Below are positions 10,449-19,803 of a DNA stretch of 64,000 bases, in pieces. The stretch is from assembly GCA_947396885.1 (NCBI GenBank), contig OX377202.1, positions 83,122,408 through 83,186,407 on the forward strand, given 5' to 3'. The position numbers were made by a program, and so were the translations under genes. A model generated the notes under the pieces. It saw nothing but the letters and a program-made list of their open reading frames with translations, was not told the origin of the DNA and did not search any database. Every line of letters starts with the position of its first letter. The stretch's first letter is position 1. Origin of the DNA: Heligmosomoides polygyrus polygyrus. Its lineage: Eukaryota > Nematoda > Chromadorea > Rhabditida > Heligmosomidae.

Positions 10449-10470
10449 TTTGCCCTCCTCCTTTCGTTTT

Positions 10471-11438
10471 GCCTGTGGAGTAATTGTTGAGCGGCACCTT
10501 GAAAGGTAATGGGGCTCCACTAGTGAGAGTGGGTACTCTGGCCGTAGAACGGTTTATGATTGTTTATGATAGCCGTAAGGAATGACCAGATCAGCTTGAT
10601 GCTTAGAGTGTCAAAAGGGTAAAGGCGGTCTAGAAGTTATCGTGTCTAAGCCTGTATGAGATGCGGTTGTTTCAATTGGCAGTGATGGGCGAGTCCTTCG
10701 ACCAGCGAGGTATACGCGGCAGCCGTGACGGCCGCGACAGCCGCTGGCGAAGGTTTTGAATTGCATGCCCAACAATACCAAACAGACGGGTGTGCGAACT
10801 GTTTTTGGAGGCGATAGGTTACTTAAATATTAGGTACCAGCTTCCTATTTTTGGGTGGTGGCATGGAGCCTGCAAGGGTCCGGACCACCAGGAAGAAACT
10901 GAAGGTGAGAACGGTGGCGTTGCCGTGGGTTCACGTCATAGAGAAGCTACCCAGTTTTGGAAGAGGCGGCTGGACCCGCGGGGCATACGCCGCAGCGATT
11001 CGCCTCGCAGCCACCTATATGGTTTGGCCACTTTGCACTTTCAATTCGGCGCTTCGACTACCGACTCGGCCTGCAGTCGTCTCCAGCCACCTCGCTCGAC
11101 GGAAGCCGGAGTCAGCACTTGGATGAGGGTACGTTTTTACGTATCGACTACCATTTGAGATGTGCCTCATGCATGCGTGGGGCGCATCGCTCGCCTATGG
11201 TTGCGTGCATTGATTTCGCAATCGCAGGCGAGCACAAAAAGAATTTTTGTTTACTGCATATGGGTACGTTGTAGTGATCTGTATGGGGCTGTAATCGATA
11301 AGAACAGCCGATAATCGTTGGTGTGAGCGTGGCATTGAGCCCGCATTCTACCGACGGTAGGACGAATATTAGCATTTCTTTATAGTTAATTAGCATATAT
11401 ATGTGGACGCAGTATGTACATATCTGGTGCAGTGACCC
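10471..11438. other. Non-coding interval between env stop and accessory-ORF promoter
   Basis: About 1 kb inside the LTR element. Short frames exist on both strands (for example 10790-11158 +) but none resembles a known protein or has consistent coding character. It probably holds 3' sequences of the pol-env transcript. Confidence 0.5.
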
Positions 11439-14400
11439 TCAAATTGGATTGCCTTTCGTTCTGACTCTGACTTTGCATAGGTACAAGGCGCAGTACATGC
11501 AGTAGGAAAGTAGTTTCCACAAGATGTGAAGAGCTGTTGTAACTGCGCAGAGAGCTAGTTTCGCGATTGAAAGGATGATTACTGGTCCTGCTAAGTAGGT
11601 GACTGCGCTTATCGCTATTACGGAAGTAAGCGCCCCTAGAGCAACTTTCCAATGATTTTGGATAGTACCGATTAGGGGATCGATATTTGGCAGGGTTATG
11701 TCCGCGAACCATTGGTGTCGCAGTGTTAGCAGGAAATTGGTAGGGTGTTCGGAGCAGTGAGCGCTACACAGCTCGTGCACATGAGGACTGTGGAAGCTTA
11801 GGATTACGTTGCTTCTCTCTCCTGAAGGACCGCATTTCACTAAGAATTGTTGCGATTCGCAGGTTACTGTTACCGTCACCTGTGTAGGTGACCGACACGT
11901 AGCTGTTAGGTGCGCTCCGAGTTCACAGTCATAACATCCCGTCAATTCCGTGGTTTGGAGCTCGCAGTTTTGGTTGATTACCAGCTCGTTAGAAGCCTGC
12001 AGGAATCTCGATTCAATCCTGATTACGATTTCTTCCTCGTCTGATGTCGCGGTTATGGAATGTGAATTGGCAGAAAGCTTTGTGAACGGTGTTGTTAAGG
12101 GTAGCGTGTACTCCTTTTTGTCGCGTAAATTAAGGATTGCGTGGTCAGGGCACTGACAGTTGTGTGGCGAGTTTCCGCAATTACACCGTATGCGGTTCGT
12201 GCAGGTCGAGAATTTCGTCTGAGCTTGCTCAGTATTAGAGCACGCCACTGGAATTCGGAAATTCTGCGGTAGCATATAAGCAGATGTGTTGTTGTCTGAT
12301 GTGGCGAACCTTTTGTCGACGAGGTGGCCTATAGGTCTTTGGATCGATATAATCGTGACGTTGAAGTCGTCGATGTCTTCGGTTTTGTGTGGTTGCAGCG
12401 AAAGGTTTTGCAGCCTTGTGATATTTTGGATCGTGATTTCCACTTCGAGAGTAGCAGTCGGGATCCAGTGAGGACAAGTGAAAACTTCGAAAACTTGTTC
12501 GGATATCGGTTTGTGGGATATTCTGTAAAACCAGCAAGTGGGTAGTGCCAGAAAACAGCCGCATAATATCCCTCCGCAGCTATTTAGGCACCCTGAGTAC
12601 CCTGGATACTTCGCCGCATGGCTAAGCTCGGGAACGGTCTCATTAGGGCTCATGCTTTCGCACTTCTCTGGTGTGCATGATCCGGCCTGAGGACATCGTT
12701 TTACGTGGTAAACCTCTAGCTTCGTCGGCCTTGTGAAGAATTCCGTTACTTTTGAGCATTTGAAGTCTACGGTCTTCTTCGTAAATTTCGCTGTTCCTAT
12801 GGTCTTGTTTGAGTGGACTATTTCGACACACAATTCGGATCGTAGCCTGTTGAATAACAGTTCTCTGTTGTACTCAAGATGACATTGATTGTTGTCGTCA
12901 CACACAAGCTCGGCTGAGTGTCGCATGTATCCATTCTGACATGCACTAGACGAGGATATCATTGAAAGAGCGCAGAGCAATAGCAGCGTTGAGCTCGGAA
13001 GTGGTGTCAACTCGAATACGCGAGATGGAGCGCTCGGTTCACAGATTTCTTCCTCTTTATCTGGTCGAAGAACATGGTTGGCTCGAGCCTTATCTTTTAA
13101 TCGAACTATTGTCCATACAGAAACCATTGTGGCTGCAATGATTACGTATGTTAGAACTGCTAGCGAGGCTATGGCTCCAGCTGGCCAGCAGTGTGGATTG
13201 CCCAGTAGAGTTTTGGATAGGAAGTACTGGTGATCGCAAAACTTTGGTCGTTCACACAATTTTGTGTGTTCACGTACTTGGTTATGTTCTAGGGTTCGTA
13301 GGCTGACGTTCAACCTTTGATGTGTTGGTGATATTGGAAGGATGTAGCTGACCGATCCGTTGGTGTCGTTCATCGATTGGCATTCATTACCAAGGCACAG
13401 CTCGAACCAGCCGTTCGTCGGAGGCACAGTGACGACCCCTCTATAGCAAGAGACCATCGAAGTGTTACTTTCCGCAGTAGCTGCGGCCACTACTGCCATA
13501 AGGGTTAGGAACATCAGAGAGGATGTAAATGACGTTTTAGAATGCGCTACATTGGCTTCCATGCTTCGGAAGAATTCATAGGCTCGTGTTTTTGAGCCGC
13601 GGTAAGGATTTACTCGTCTGTGATTCGCATTGTTGTCGCTGACGTGAGTCACGTCCTCTGTGGTACCCTCTTGTACCGTTTCGGCTTCCGCCTGTTGTGG
13701 TATGCAACGTATTTCAAGAGGATATATTTTGTTCAATGGCCGCTGGATAATTTTGTGGTTTGGCATAAGTACTTTGGCTGATCTGGCTAGGCCATCTGCA
13801 GAAGATATGACCTCAATGACCTTGCCATAGAGCCAAGACCCTCTAGGGATTAGGTCTTGCTCGATAATTACGATCTCGCCAACTTCTGGATACGTTCTAC
13901 TCAGATGTCTTGGTTGCTTGAGAACCACTTTCTGAGTTTCTCTCAATGATGTTAAGTATGATAGCTTCCAACTTTCCCAAAACTTGCTAGCGATGTTCTC
14001 AGAGTATTGCAACGCTTCTATCGCTTGTTTCTGCGATTGAATCAGGTCGGGATCGTAGGTTGGATCGTTCAGATCGACAAGGTTCTCAGATTCTGGTAGA
14101 GAGAACCTTAGGTTTCCTTGGAGGAAGTCCACTGGGCGTAGTGGAATCGTGGTAAGGTCATTCGAACTCGATTTTGTTAGTGGTCTCGTGTTCAGGATCG
14201 CCTCAATTCGAGTAATAGCTGTGCACATATCGGTGAAGCTAAGCCGTTTTCTTCCAATCGATTTGTTGAACGCTTTCTTGACCGATCCAACCAATCGTTC
14301 CCATGCACCACCCATCCAGGGTGCACCGGGTGGATTGAATACCCACTTGATTTTCTCAGTTGCACAGTATGACATTAATGAATTGCCTGTTGTGTGGTCG

Positions 14401-17057
14401 TTTTCGTACATGGCGGCAATGATGCGTTCACCTTGTTTGAAGTTGGAGCCGCAGTCGCTCCGCATGAGCTTTGGAATCCCTCTTCTAGAGGTGAACCGTA
14501 TGAAACTGTTTAGAAAGGCCCCCGCCGATAGGTTTTCGACGAGCTCCAGATGGAGTGCACGTGTTGTAAGGCACGTGTACAGGCAGACATACATTTTTTC
14601 TAGCGATCTTGAAAGAAATGGTCCCATAAAGTCGCATCCCACGTTTTCAAATGGTTTTGACACCATTAATCTGTCAGAGGGAAGCGATGGCATCATTGGA
14701 GCTCCGAGTGGTAGTCCTTGATACCTCTTACAAGTTGGACAATTCTTGAGATACTTATTGAAGGCGCTGGGAGCTCGAGGGATCCAGAACCTTTGTCGGA
14801 TTATCGCTAGAGTGTGGTCTTTGCCGCAGTGGGCATTTTCCTTGTGAAGCTGCTGGAGCAGTAATCGCACCAGCTCTGAACAGCGTGGTACGTAGATGGG
14901 CGATTTGGCATCAATGGGGATTGCGGCATTTTGCAATCGTGATTCGTGCCGAATTATTCCGTTACTATCAAGAACGATCTTTTTGTCGTGGAAGCGTTTT
15001 TGGAGCTCTTGGATGACTACGGCTCCTTGCTCTTGACGTAGCAGGATTTCTTCAGAAGTTCTGATGTCGTGCGAGGTGATTTCCTCAGAGGATCTGAATT
15101 TTCCGATAGTGTCGAGTGTAACATTAGTTGCGCGCTTTTTGTTTGTTTCGGAAGCCCATGTTTTCAGTGACTTTCCGACAAGGGAGAGTACTCTTAGAGC
15201 TTTATTCAAACTTGAGAATCTGGTCAAGTCGATGACCTGCAGTTTGCTTAGAGGTGGTTTCGCAGTATTTGAAATAGTCGTCTGCGACGTTGTCTCTGTT
15301 ATGCCGTGTTCTTCTATTTTGGACATAGAATCTATGGATTTAACCGGCCACGTATCTGGTCTGTTTTGCAACCATCTCGGGCCTCTCACCCAGTCGTGGT
15401 TAGCGATTTCGTCAGCTTTTAACCCTCTGGTTCCTGCATCTGCAGGATTGTGAGTGGTGCTGACATGGAAGAAGCTGACGGATATACCCTTCGATTCGAG
15501 GCTATGTTTAATTTTGATGATTCGATCACGTTGATTCGTGACAAATGGTGGTTGTTTCTTGGAGCTGTTGATCCAATACAGCGCTATTTCGCTGTCGGTT
15601 ACAATAGATACTTGGTCAACACCTTTATGAGTCTCGATTATATTTTTACACAAGCGCATAGCCATGAGAACTCCAACCATCTCCAGTCGCGGAATTGTTT
15701 GATGACATTTTTTAGGAGTAAGTTTGGTTTTACCGCTGATCAGTGATGATACCGTACCCGATATTTCGCACTGCATGTAGGCGCATGTGGATATCGCGAT
15801 ATTGCTAGCGTCGGCGAATACCCACAGGCGAGTTTTTTCGCTTGTAGGTCGGTCGAACATAGGTCGAGGGATTGATATGGACGCGTCATTGATTAGTCCG
15901 GTCAGGTGGTTCCATTTGTTGCATGTTTCTTGAGGCAGAATAGTTTTCCAGTCAACTCCTGTGTTGAAGACTTCCCTCATCAGAGATTTTAAGTTAACCA
16001 TGAGTGGTCCAGCCACTCCGATTGGATCGTAGACCGAGTTTATTTCGCTCACGATATCTTTTTTCGTCAGTTGGGTTCTGGGTAAGAATCTCGTCTTGAC
16101 ATTGAACGAGTCATCCTGGATGTCATAATTAACGCCTAGAATTTTTATGCATGGCGACTCTAGACGGTCATTTTTGGGTATTCGTGAGTTGACTTCGCTG
16201 GAATTTGAGATGTATTCTCGCAAATTCATCCCGATTTTAGCGAATAACGATTTTGACTCACGGTATTTCGTGATAGCCTCTTCTGCCGTGTCGGCTAGCA
16301 TCATAATATTATCGACGTAGAGGTTGTCAACGATTTCCTTTGCCAAAGAGGACCCATCGCTATTCAAGTACGATGTGAGAGCCATGTTTAGAATGCTTGG
16401 GGAAGCTGTTACTCCAAACGGAAGACGTCGAAATCTATATTGGATCAGATTGTCCTTTGTGGGTGGCAAATTGACGTTTTTTACCCACAGAAATCTGCAC
16501 AGATTTTTATGTGAATGAACCAGGCGTATTTGAGTGAATGCTGCCTCGATGTCACAAATTAGTACTATTCTTTTAGTTCGTGAAGCTAGAAGAATGTCAT
16601 GAATTTTGTTTGTGAATGATTCACCTTTGTGGATGACGTCATTGAGCGATGGCTTATTTTTCCGCTTTGATGATGCATCAAAAACTATCCGAAGTGGTGT
16701 CTTTTTTGTCGGTTTCCATACTCCAGAATGGGGCATGTAATAGGTGCCGACCGTTTCTGCTTCGGTTGAAGAGAAGATCTCAGTTGTCCCTTCATGGATA
16801 TATTTTTGCAAGATGTTGCAATACCATTTTTGTTGTTCGGGATTTCGTTGCAGTGTACGCAACAGAGACTCGAGACGTCGAATGGCGATGCTGTAGTTGT
16901 CTTCCAACTCAGTTACATTATCCTTTAGCGGAAAGGGCGCTGTGATGCATCCATTCTTGAAAGATATCTTTTTTGAGTATTGATCAAGATACTCATAGAT
17001 TTTGTCATCCTTTATGCACTCTTCTTCGGAAATCCCTAGTCCGTCGAGTTCAAACAT
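11439..17057 (-). CDS. pol: BEL/Pao pol polyprotein fused to env-like glycoprotein
   Basis: One 1872-codon frame. Reverse transcriptase about 100-300: first catalytic Asp in ICDIEAAF (D169), YVDN at 247-250 instead of YVDD. RNase H about 410-545: FADAS, the Glu of PRLEM, VTDSE, NPADAGTRG. Integrase: HHCC finger (HKENAH...CPTC, 738-776), then D809, D868 and E920 of the DDE triad, followed by a DUF5641-like tail (1040-1115). From about 1167 the frame is env-like: hydrophobic leader (1178-1195), ectodomain, TM (about 1298-1319), second leader-like segment (1356-1371), then a Cys-rich ectodomain with the SCGG/CGCF arrangement at 1493-1502 resembling the phlebovirus Gc fusion-loop region, and C-terminal TM segments with a basic tail. 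Phlebovirus-like env is known in nematode BEL/Pao elements (Tas, Cer7). The frame has no stop or visible frameshift. Confidence 0.92.
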   Translation of the reverse strand: MFELDGLGISEEECIKDDKIYEYLDQYSKKISFKNGCITAPFPLKDNVTELEDNYSIAIRRLESLLRTLQRNPEQQKWYCNILQKYIHEGTTEIFSSTEAETVGTYYMPHSGVWKPTKKTPLRIVFDASSKRKNKPSLNDVIHKGESFTNKIHDILLASRTKRIVLICDIEAAFTQIRLVHSHKNLCRFLWVKNVNLPPTKDNLIQYRFRRLPFGVTASPSILNMALTSYLNSDGSSLAKEIVDNLYVDNIMMLADTAEEAITKYRESKSLFAKIGMNLREYISNSSEVNSRIPKNDRLESPCIKILGVNYDIQDDSFNVKTRFLPRTQLTKKDIVSEINSVYDPIGVAGPLMVNLKSLMREVFNTGVDWKTILPQETCNKWNHLTGLINDASISIPRPMFDRPTSEKTRLWVFADASNIAISTCAYMQCEISGTVSSLISGKTKLTPKKCHQTIPRLEMVGVLMAMRLCKNIIETHKGVDQVSIVTDSEIALYWINSSKKQPPFVTNQRDRIIKIKHSLESKGISVSFFHVSTTHNPADAGTRGLKADEIANHDWVRGPRWLQNRPDTWPVKSIDSMSKIEEHGITETTSQTTISNTAKPPLSKLQVIDLTRFSSLNKALRVLSLVGKSLKTWASETNKKRATNVTLDTIGKFRSSEEITSHDIRTSEEILLRQEQGAVVIQELQKRFHDKKIVLDSNGIIRHESRLQNAAIPIDAKSPIYVPRCSELVRLLLQQLHKENAHCGKDHTLAIIRQRFWIPRAPSAFNKYLKNCPTCKRYQGLPLGAPMMPSLPSDRLMVSKPFENVGCDFMGPFLSRSLEKMYVCLYTCLTTRALHLELVENLSAGAFLNSFIRFTSRRGIPKLMRSDCGSNFKQGERIIAAMYENDHTTGNSLMSYCATEKIKWVFNPPGAPWMGGAWERLVGSVKKAFNKSIGRKRLSFTDMCTAITRIEAILNTRPLTKSSSNDLTTIPLRPVDFLQGNLRFSLPESENLVDLNDPTYDPDLIQSQKQAIEALQYSENIASKFWESWKLSYLTSLRETQKVVLKQPRHLSRTYPEVGEIVIIEQDLIPRGSWLYGKVIEVISSADGLARSAKVLMPNHKIIQRPLNKIYPLEIRCIPQQAEAETVQEGTTEDVTHVSDNNANHRRVNPYRGSKTRAYEFFRSMEANVAHSKTSFTSSLMFLTLMAVVAAATAESNTSMVSCYRGVVTVPPTNGWFELCLGNECQSMNDTNGSVSYILPISPTHQRLNVSLRTLEHNQVREHTKLCERPKFCDHQYFLSKTLLGNPHCWPAGAIASLAVLTYVIIAATMVSVWTIVRLKDKARANHVLRPDKEEEICEPSAPSRVFELTPLPSSTLLLLCALSMISSSSACQNGYMRHSAELVCDDNNQCHLEYNRELLFNRLRSELCVEIVHSNKTIGTAKFTKKTVDFKCSKVTEFFTRPTKLEVYHVKRCPQAGSCTPEKCESMSPNETVPELSHAAKYPGYSGCLNSCGGILCGCFLALPTCWFYRISHKPISEQVFEVFTCPHWIPTATLEVEITIQNITRLQNLSLQPHKTEDIDDFNVTIISIQRPIGHLVDKRFATSDNNTSAYMLPQNFRIPVACSNTEQAQTKFSTCTNRIRCNCGNSPHNCQCPDHAILNLRDKKEYTLPLTTPFTKLSANSHSITATSDEEEIVIRIESRFLQASNELVINQNCELQTTELTGCYDCELGAHLTATCRSPTQVTVTVTCESQQFLVKCGPSGERSNVILSFHSPHVHELCSAHCSEHPTNFLLTLRHQWFADITLPNIDPLIGTIQNHWKVALGALTSVIAISAVTYLAGPVIILSIAKLALCAVTTALHILWKLLSYCMYCALYLCKVRVRTKGNPI

Positions 17058-17064
17058 TTTTTTT
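17050..17064 (-). promoter_or_regulatory. Gag-pol junction: A8 run with ATGTTTGA stop/start overlap
   Basis: Minus-strand sequence CTTAAAAAAAATGTTTGA. Gag reads AAA AAA AAT GTT TGA; the pol ATG starts one base into AAT, and pol has an upstream stop (TAA) at the start of the A run. Arrangement fits termination-reinitiation or slippage on the A run. Confidence 0.6.
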
Positions 17065-19257
17065 AAGCATTTCCTGCTCGCTGTCCTCCCAAACAGCTGT
17101 CAATCCGTATGAAAAGTTTTGTGTTAGGTTTTCTACTGTTATTAGTCCTTTTCCATAGACAGTAGGTCCGAAGACGGTTTTCGCGATGTGCAACCCGGTG
17201 GGAGTCTTCACAGCGTAATTTGGTCCAGAAACAAGCTCATGATAGTAGTCGAGACCAACTAGAATATGCGGGACTTGGCGTTCTCCGCGTAGTTTTGAAT
17301 TGGCTAGGCAGATATTATTCTCTTTTAAAAATGTTATGTCAGTGTTGCTGAGTTTGACACTCGGGAAGCCATTTGTTAACACGGGCTTAGTCTGAATCTT
17401 TATAACCAATTCTTCGCCGAATGCTGTGCTCAGTGTTATGTCGACCATATGACTTTTGAAGCACTCGATATGGCCTCCTATTCCCGACATTGTACACAGT
17501 TCGGAAGTTTGCTTTGGAGCGCCTAGTCTCTCGACGAGAGATTCTTCAATGACTGTTTTTTGAGCACCCGAATCGAAGAAAAATAGAACTTTTTCGTAGT
17601 CTTTTTCCTTATGGTTCCATATATTTCCCTCGGCCGTCATGAGGACAAGTTGCGATAAGGTTGTGTTTTGATCAAATGTCGGTGCGACCTTTGAACACAT
17701 CTGAGTGTTGTTTTCGGTCATTCCTCCGTGATCCCCTTGATTGAAAGGGAATCGTCGGTCTCTTTGTGGAAATTCCGATCTTTGATTATTCCGACCGTTT
17801 CCCCTAAACTTTTGCTGGGAATTCCAAGGTTTGGTTTGGTTTCTTGAAGGGTTCATTTCGCTCTTCAAACACAAGCTGATATGGTGCTTTTGTCCACACT
17901 TAGGACAGTCCGGTTTCTGACAGTCGAAGCTCGAGTGATTTGAGGAGCAGCATTTCCAGCACCTTCTGCCTTCTGTTAGCATTTTTCGGCGACTTGTTTG
18001 GTCTGTTATGGTTCTGCAGATTATAGAGCTGTGATTGCCCTTATTGCAGAAGACGCAGGTCTGGTCGCCAGACTGCGGTCGGGCTTTATTGCGCTTGTCT
18101 GTTGTGCTGGCGACCTCGCTGATCCGGTTGCGACCGAGTCTGTTTTCGACGTATGCTTTGGCGGCGATTTCCTCTTTAAGGTGACCCAGGAGGTCCTCGA
18201 CGGTTTGATTGCTTTGTGCTTTGCTCAGTATGAGCACCGGCTTGATGACTTCTCGAGGGAATTTGGATAGGATGGTCTCGCACCACATTGGATCGTATGT
18301 TTTTCGAACATCGTATCCTGCCGAAACCATTTGATTGACCAGCACGTGAACTTGGTCGAAAACATCGGAGCAACTATCCGCGAAGTTGTTAGCTGGCTTT
18401 AATTGGGCCAGTTTTTGAACTACCTGTGACCTATTTGTGGAGTCATCGGAGTAGTTTTGTTTCAAAGTTTGAATGATCCACTCGTAATTTTCTGGGACCA
18501 GTCGAATTCCTTTTATTATATTTTGAGCTCTTCCTTTTAGACTTTCCTTGAGTAGCAGTATTTTTTCCATTATATCCAACTCTTTGCTTTTGTGGACTAG
18601 CGTTTCAAAAACGGCCCAATATTCGGGAAATTCCTCAACACTGCCATAAAATTTGGGAAGTGAAGCTTGAGGGGGCTTTATGGACCTGTAACGTCCCTGG
18701 TTTTCATGAATTCGATCAGGATCTGCTGCAGAATCTGATGCGGTTTGTGTGCGATTATTCCCACTACTGCCGTCTTCACAGTTGTAGCCTTGATTGATTT
18801 CAACGTCAGGATCGTCCGAGGTTCCTTCCCTGCTTTGTGATTTTTGGGACGTGTAGCCCAGTTTCACATCCATTCTTTGTTTTATGCATTTGGACTCGTC
18901 AAGGCGCGCTATGAGCATGTACATTAGGTCGTTTGCTTCAGCTATTGCTTCTTGGAGTTTTGATTCTTGCTCGATCTCTTCAATTTCAAGCATTAAGTCT
19001 TTTCTCTCCGATTTATTCTTGCAGTTTTTATATTCATCCCTTATTTCACTATATAAGGTTTTCAGGTTCTCTCTACCCTCTCGAATTTGTCTTACGCCAC
19101 TAAGAAGTAAAGTGATCGTAGATCTGCATTTTTCGTAACTATCCTCGTTAATAATGGGATAATCGGTTTTCGTTGTGTACTCACTATATCTAGAGACAAG
19201 CGTTTTCAGTGTTGTCGCGCTGAGAATGATGGGGGTTTTATGGAAGTGCAACGCCAT
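17050..19257 (-). CDS. gag: Gag with aspartic protease
   Basis: 735 codons. Residues about 55-120 are charged and helical (coiled-coil-like). About 195-380 matches the DUF1759 retrotransposon gag fold (PKFYGSVEEFPEYWAVFETL). Three nucleocapsid zinc knuckles follow: C401-C414, C433-C446 and C451-C463. A DUF1758-type aspartic protease carries FFDSGAQKTVIEESL with catalytic D562. Gag assembles the particle and the protease matures it. The ORF ends in a TGA that overlaps the pol ATG by the sequence ATGTTTGA, just after a run of eight A. Pol lies in the +1 frame relative to gag, so expression of pol needs reinitiation or frameshifting, unless the A run is misread. Confidence 0.92.
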   Translation of the reverse strand: MALHFHKTPIILSATTLKTLVSRYSEYTTKTDYPIINEDSYEKCRSTITLLLSGVRQIREGRENLKTLYSEIRDEYKNCKNKSERKDLMLEIEEIEQESKLQEAIAEANDLMYMLIARLDESKCIKQRMDVKLGYTSQKSQSREGTSDDPDVEINQGYNCEDGSSGNNRTQTASDSAADPDRIHENQGRYRSIKPPQASLPKFYGSVEEFPEYWAVFETLVHKSKELDIMEKILLLKESLKGRAQNIIKGIRLVPENYEWIIQTLKQNYSDDSTNRSQVVQKLAQLKPANNFADSCSDVFDQVHVLVNQMVSAGYDVRKTYDPMWCETILSKFPREVIKPVLILSKAQSNQTVEDLLGHLKEEIAAKAYVENRLGRNRISEVASTTDKRNKARPQSGDQTCVFCNKGNHSSIICRTITDQTSRRKMLTEGRRCWKCCSSNHSSFDCQKPDCPKCGQKHHISLCLKSEMNPSRNQTKPWNSQQKFRGNGRNNQRSEFPQRDRRFPFNQGDHGGMTENNTQMCSKVAPTFDQNTTLSQLVLMTAEGNIWNHKEKDYEKVLFFFDSGAQKTVIEESLVERLGAPKQTSELCTMSGIGGHIECFKSHMVDITLSTAFGEELVIKIQTKPVLTNGFPSVKLSNTDITFLKENNICLANSKLRGERQVPHILVGLDYYHELVSGPNYAVKTPTGLHIAKTVFGPTVYGKGLITVENLTQNFSYGLTAVWEDSEQEMLKKNV

Positions 19258-19299
19258 TTTATTTGCGAGACCTCCGGTAGATATGGAAAGGCTTGTAAT

Positions 19300-19595
19300 T
19301 GATTAATTAGCGTCCAAGTACTTTTTCTTGTACGAGGATTTTGCGAAAAGTGCTTCGGGTACTTAATTGTACGGAAAACTTGAGTTCTCTTAACGAGAAA
19401 TTGCTCCAGGTACTTATGTGTACGGAAGACTTAGGTTCTCACGAGGAGAAGATTTGCTCCAGGTACTTATGTGTACGGGAGACTTAGGTTCTCACGAAGA
19501 GAAGATTTGCTCCAGGTACTTATGTGTACGGGAGACTTAGATTCTCACAAAGAGAAGATTTGCTCCAGGTACTTATGTGTACGGGAGACTTATTC
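19300..19595 (-). repeat. 53-bp tandem repeat in the element's 5' leader
   Basis: The word GCTCCAGGTACTTATGTGTAC recurs at 19403, 19456, 19509 and 19562 (exact 53-bp spacing), with a degenerate unit near 19351. The repeats lie between the primer-binding site and the gag ATG, where packaging or dimerisation signals are expected. Confidence 0.85.
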
Positions 19596-19644
19596 CCAAG
19601 CTTGGGAGGTGCGAACTTTATCTGTCCGGCTTTTTGGCTGTTTA

Positions 19645-19657
19645 GGCCGATGCACCA
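19645..19657 (-). other. Primer-binding site for tRNA-Gly
   Basis: On the minus strand TGGTGCATCGGCC begins 3 nt after the 5' LTR. It is complementary to the CCA-bearing 3' end of the usual eukaryotic tRNA-Gly(GCC) (13 nt). Confidence 0.85.
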
Positions 19658-19660
19658 AAA

Positions 19661-19803
19661 TGTGCGGTTCAGTGGATTTGTGCGAATGCGTAACAAAATA
19701 GAGAGAAGGGAGGAACGTGTTTTTCTCTTGGTAGGCAGTAAGGTGAGTGGGTATGGTGGGTTGGAGACAGGCCCCGCCCCTGCCGTCGTCGTTGGCGGCG
19801 ACA
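19661..19803 (-). repeat. 5' LTR (143 bp)
   Basis: Same sequence as 9521-9663 over all 143 bases. Upstream LTR for this minus-strand element, followed by the duplicated target GACAT at 19804-19808. Confidence 0.9.

Larger units (their letters stand above)
9521..19803 (-). mobile_element. Complete BEL/Pao LTR retrotransposon with env-like region
   Basis: 10,283 bp element transcribed on the minus strand. It has two 143-bp LTRs with no difference between them, a 5-bp target duplication GACAT, a tRNA-Gly primer-binding site 3 bp from the 5' LTR, a repeat-rich leader, a gag-protease ORF, a pol-env ORF of 1872 codons, and an extra zinc-knuckle ORF before the 3' LTR. Domain order protease-RT-RNase H-integrase with Peptidase_A17/DUF1758-type features places it in BEL/Pao (Semotivirus-like when env is present; family knowledge). 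Identical LTRs and open ORFs point to recent insertion. No polypurine tract is visible directly upstream of the 3' LTR, which is odd. Confidence 0.92.

Noticed and set aside
14149..14721. 190-codon + strand ORF (and others at 15064, 15450, 16649)
   Set aside because: They lie antisense to the intact pol frame and have no independent protein character.
19300..19595. CRISPR-like regular repeat array
   Set aside because: Direct 53-bp tandem units without unique spacers, inside a retroelement leader of a eukaryote.
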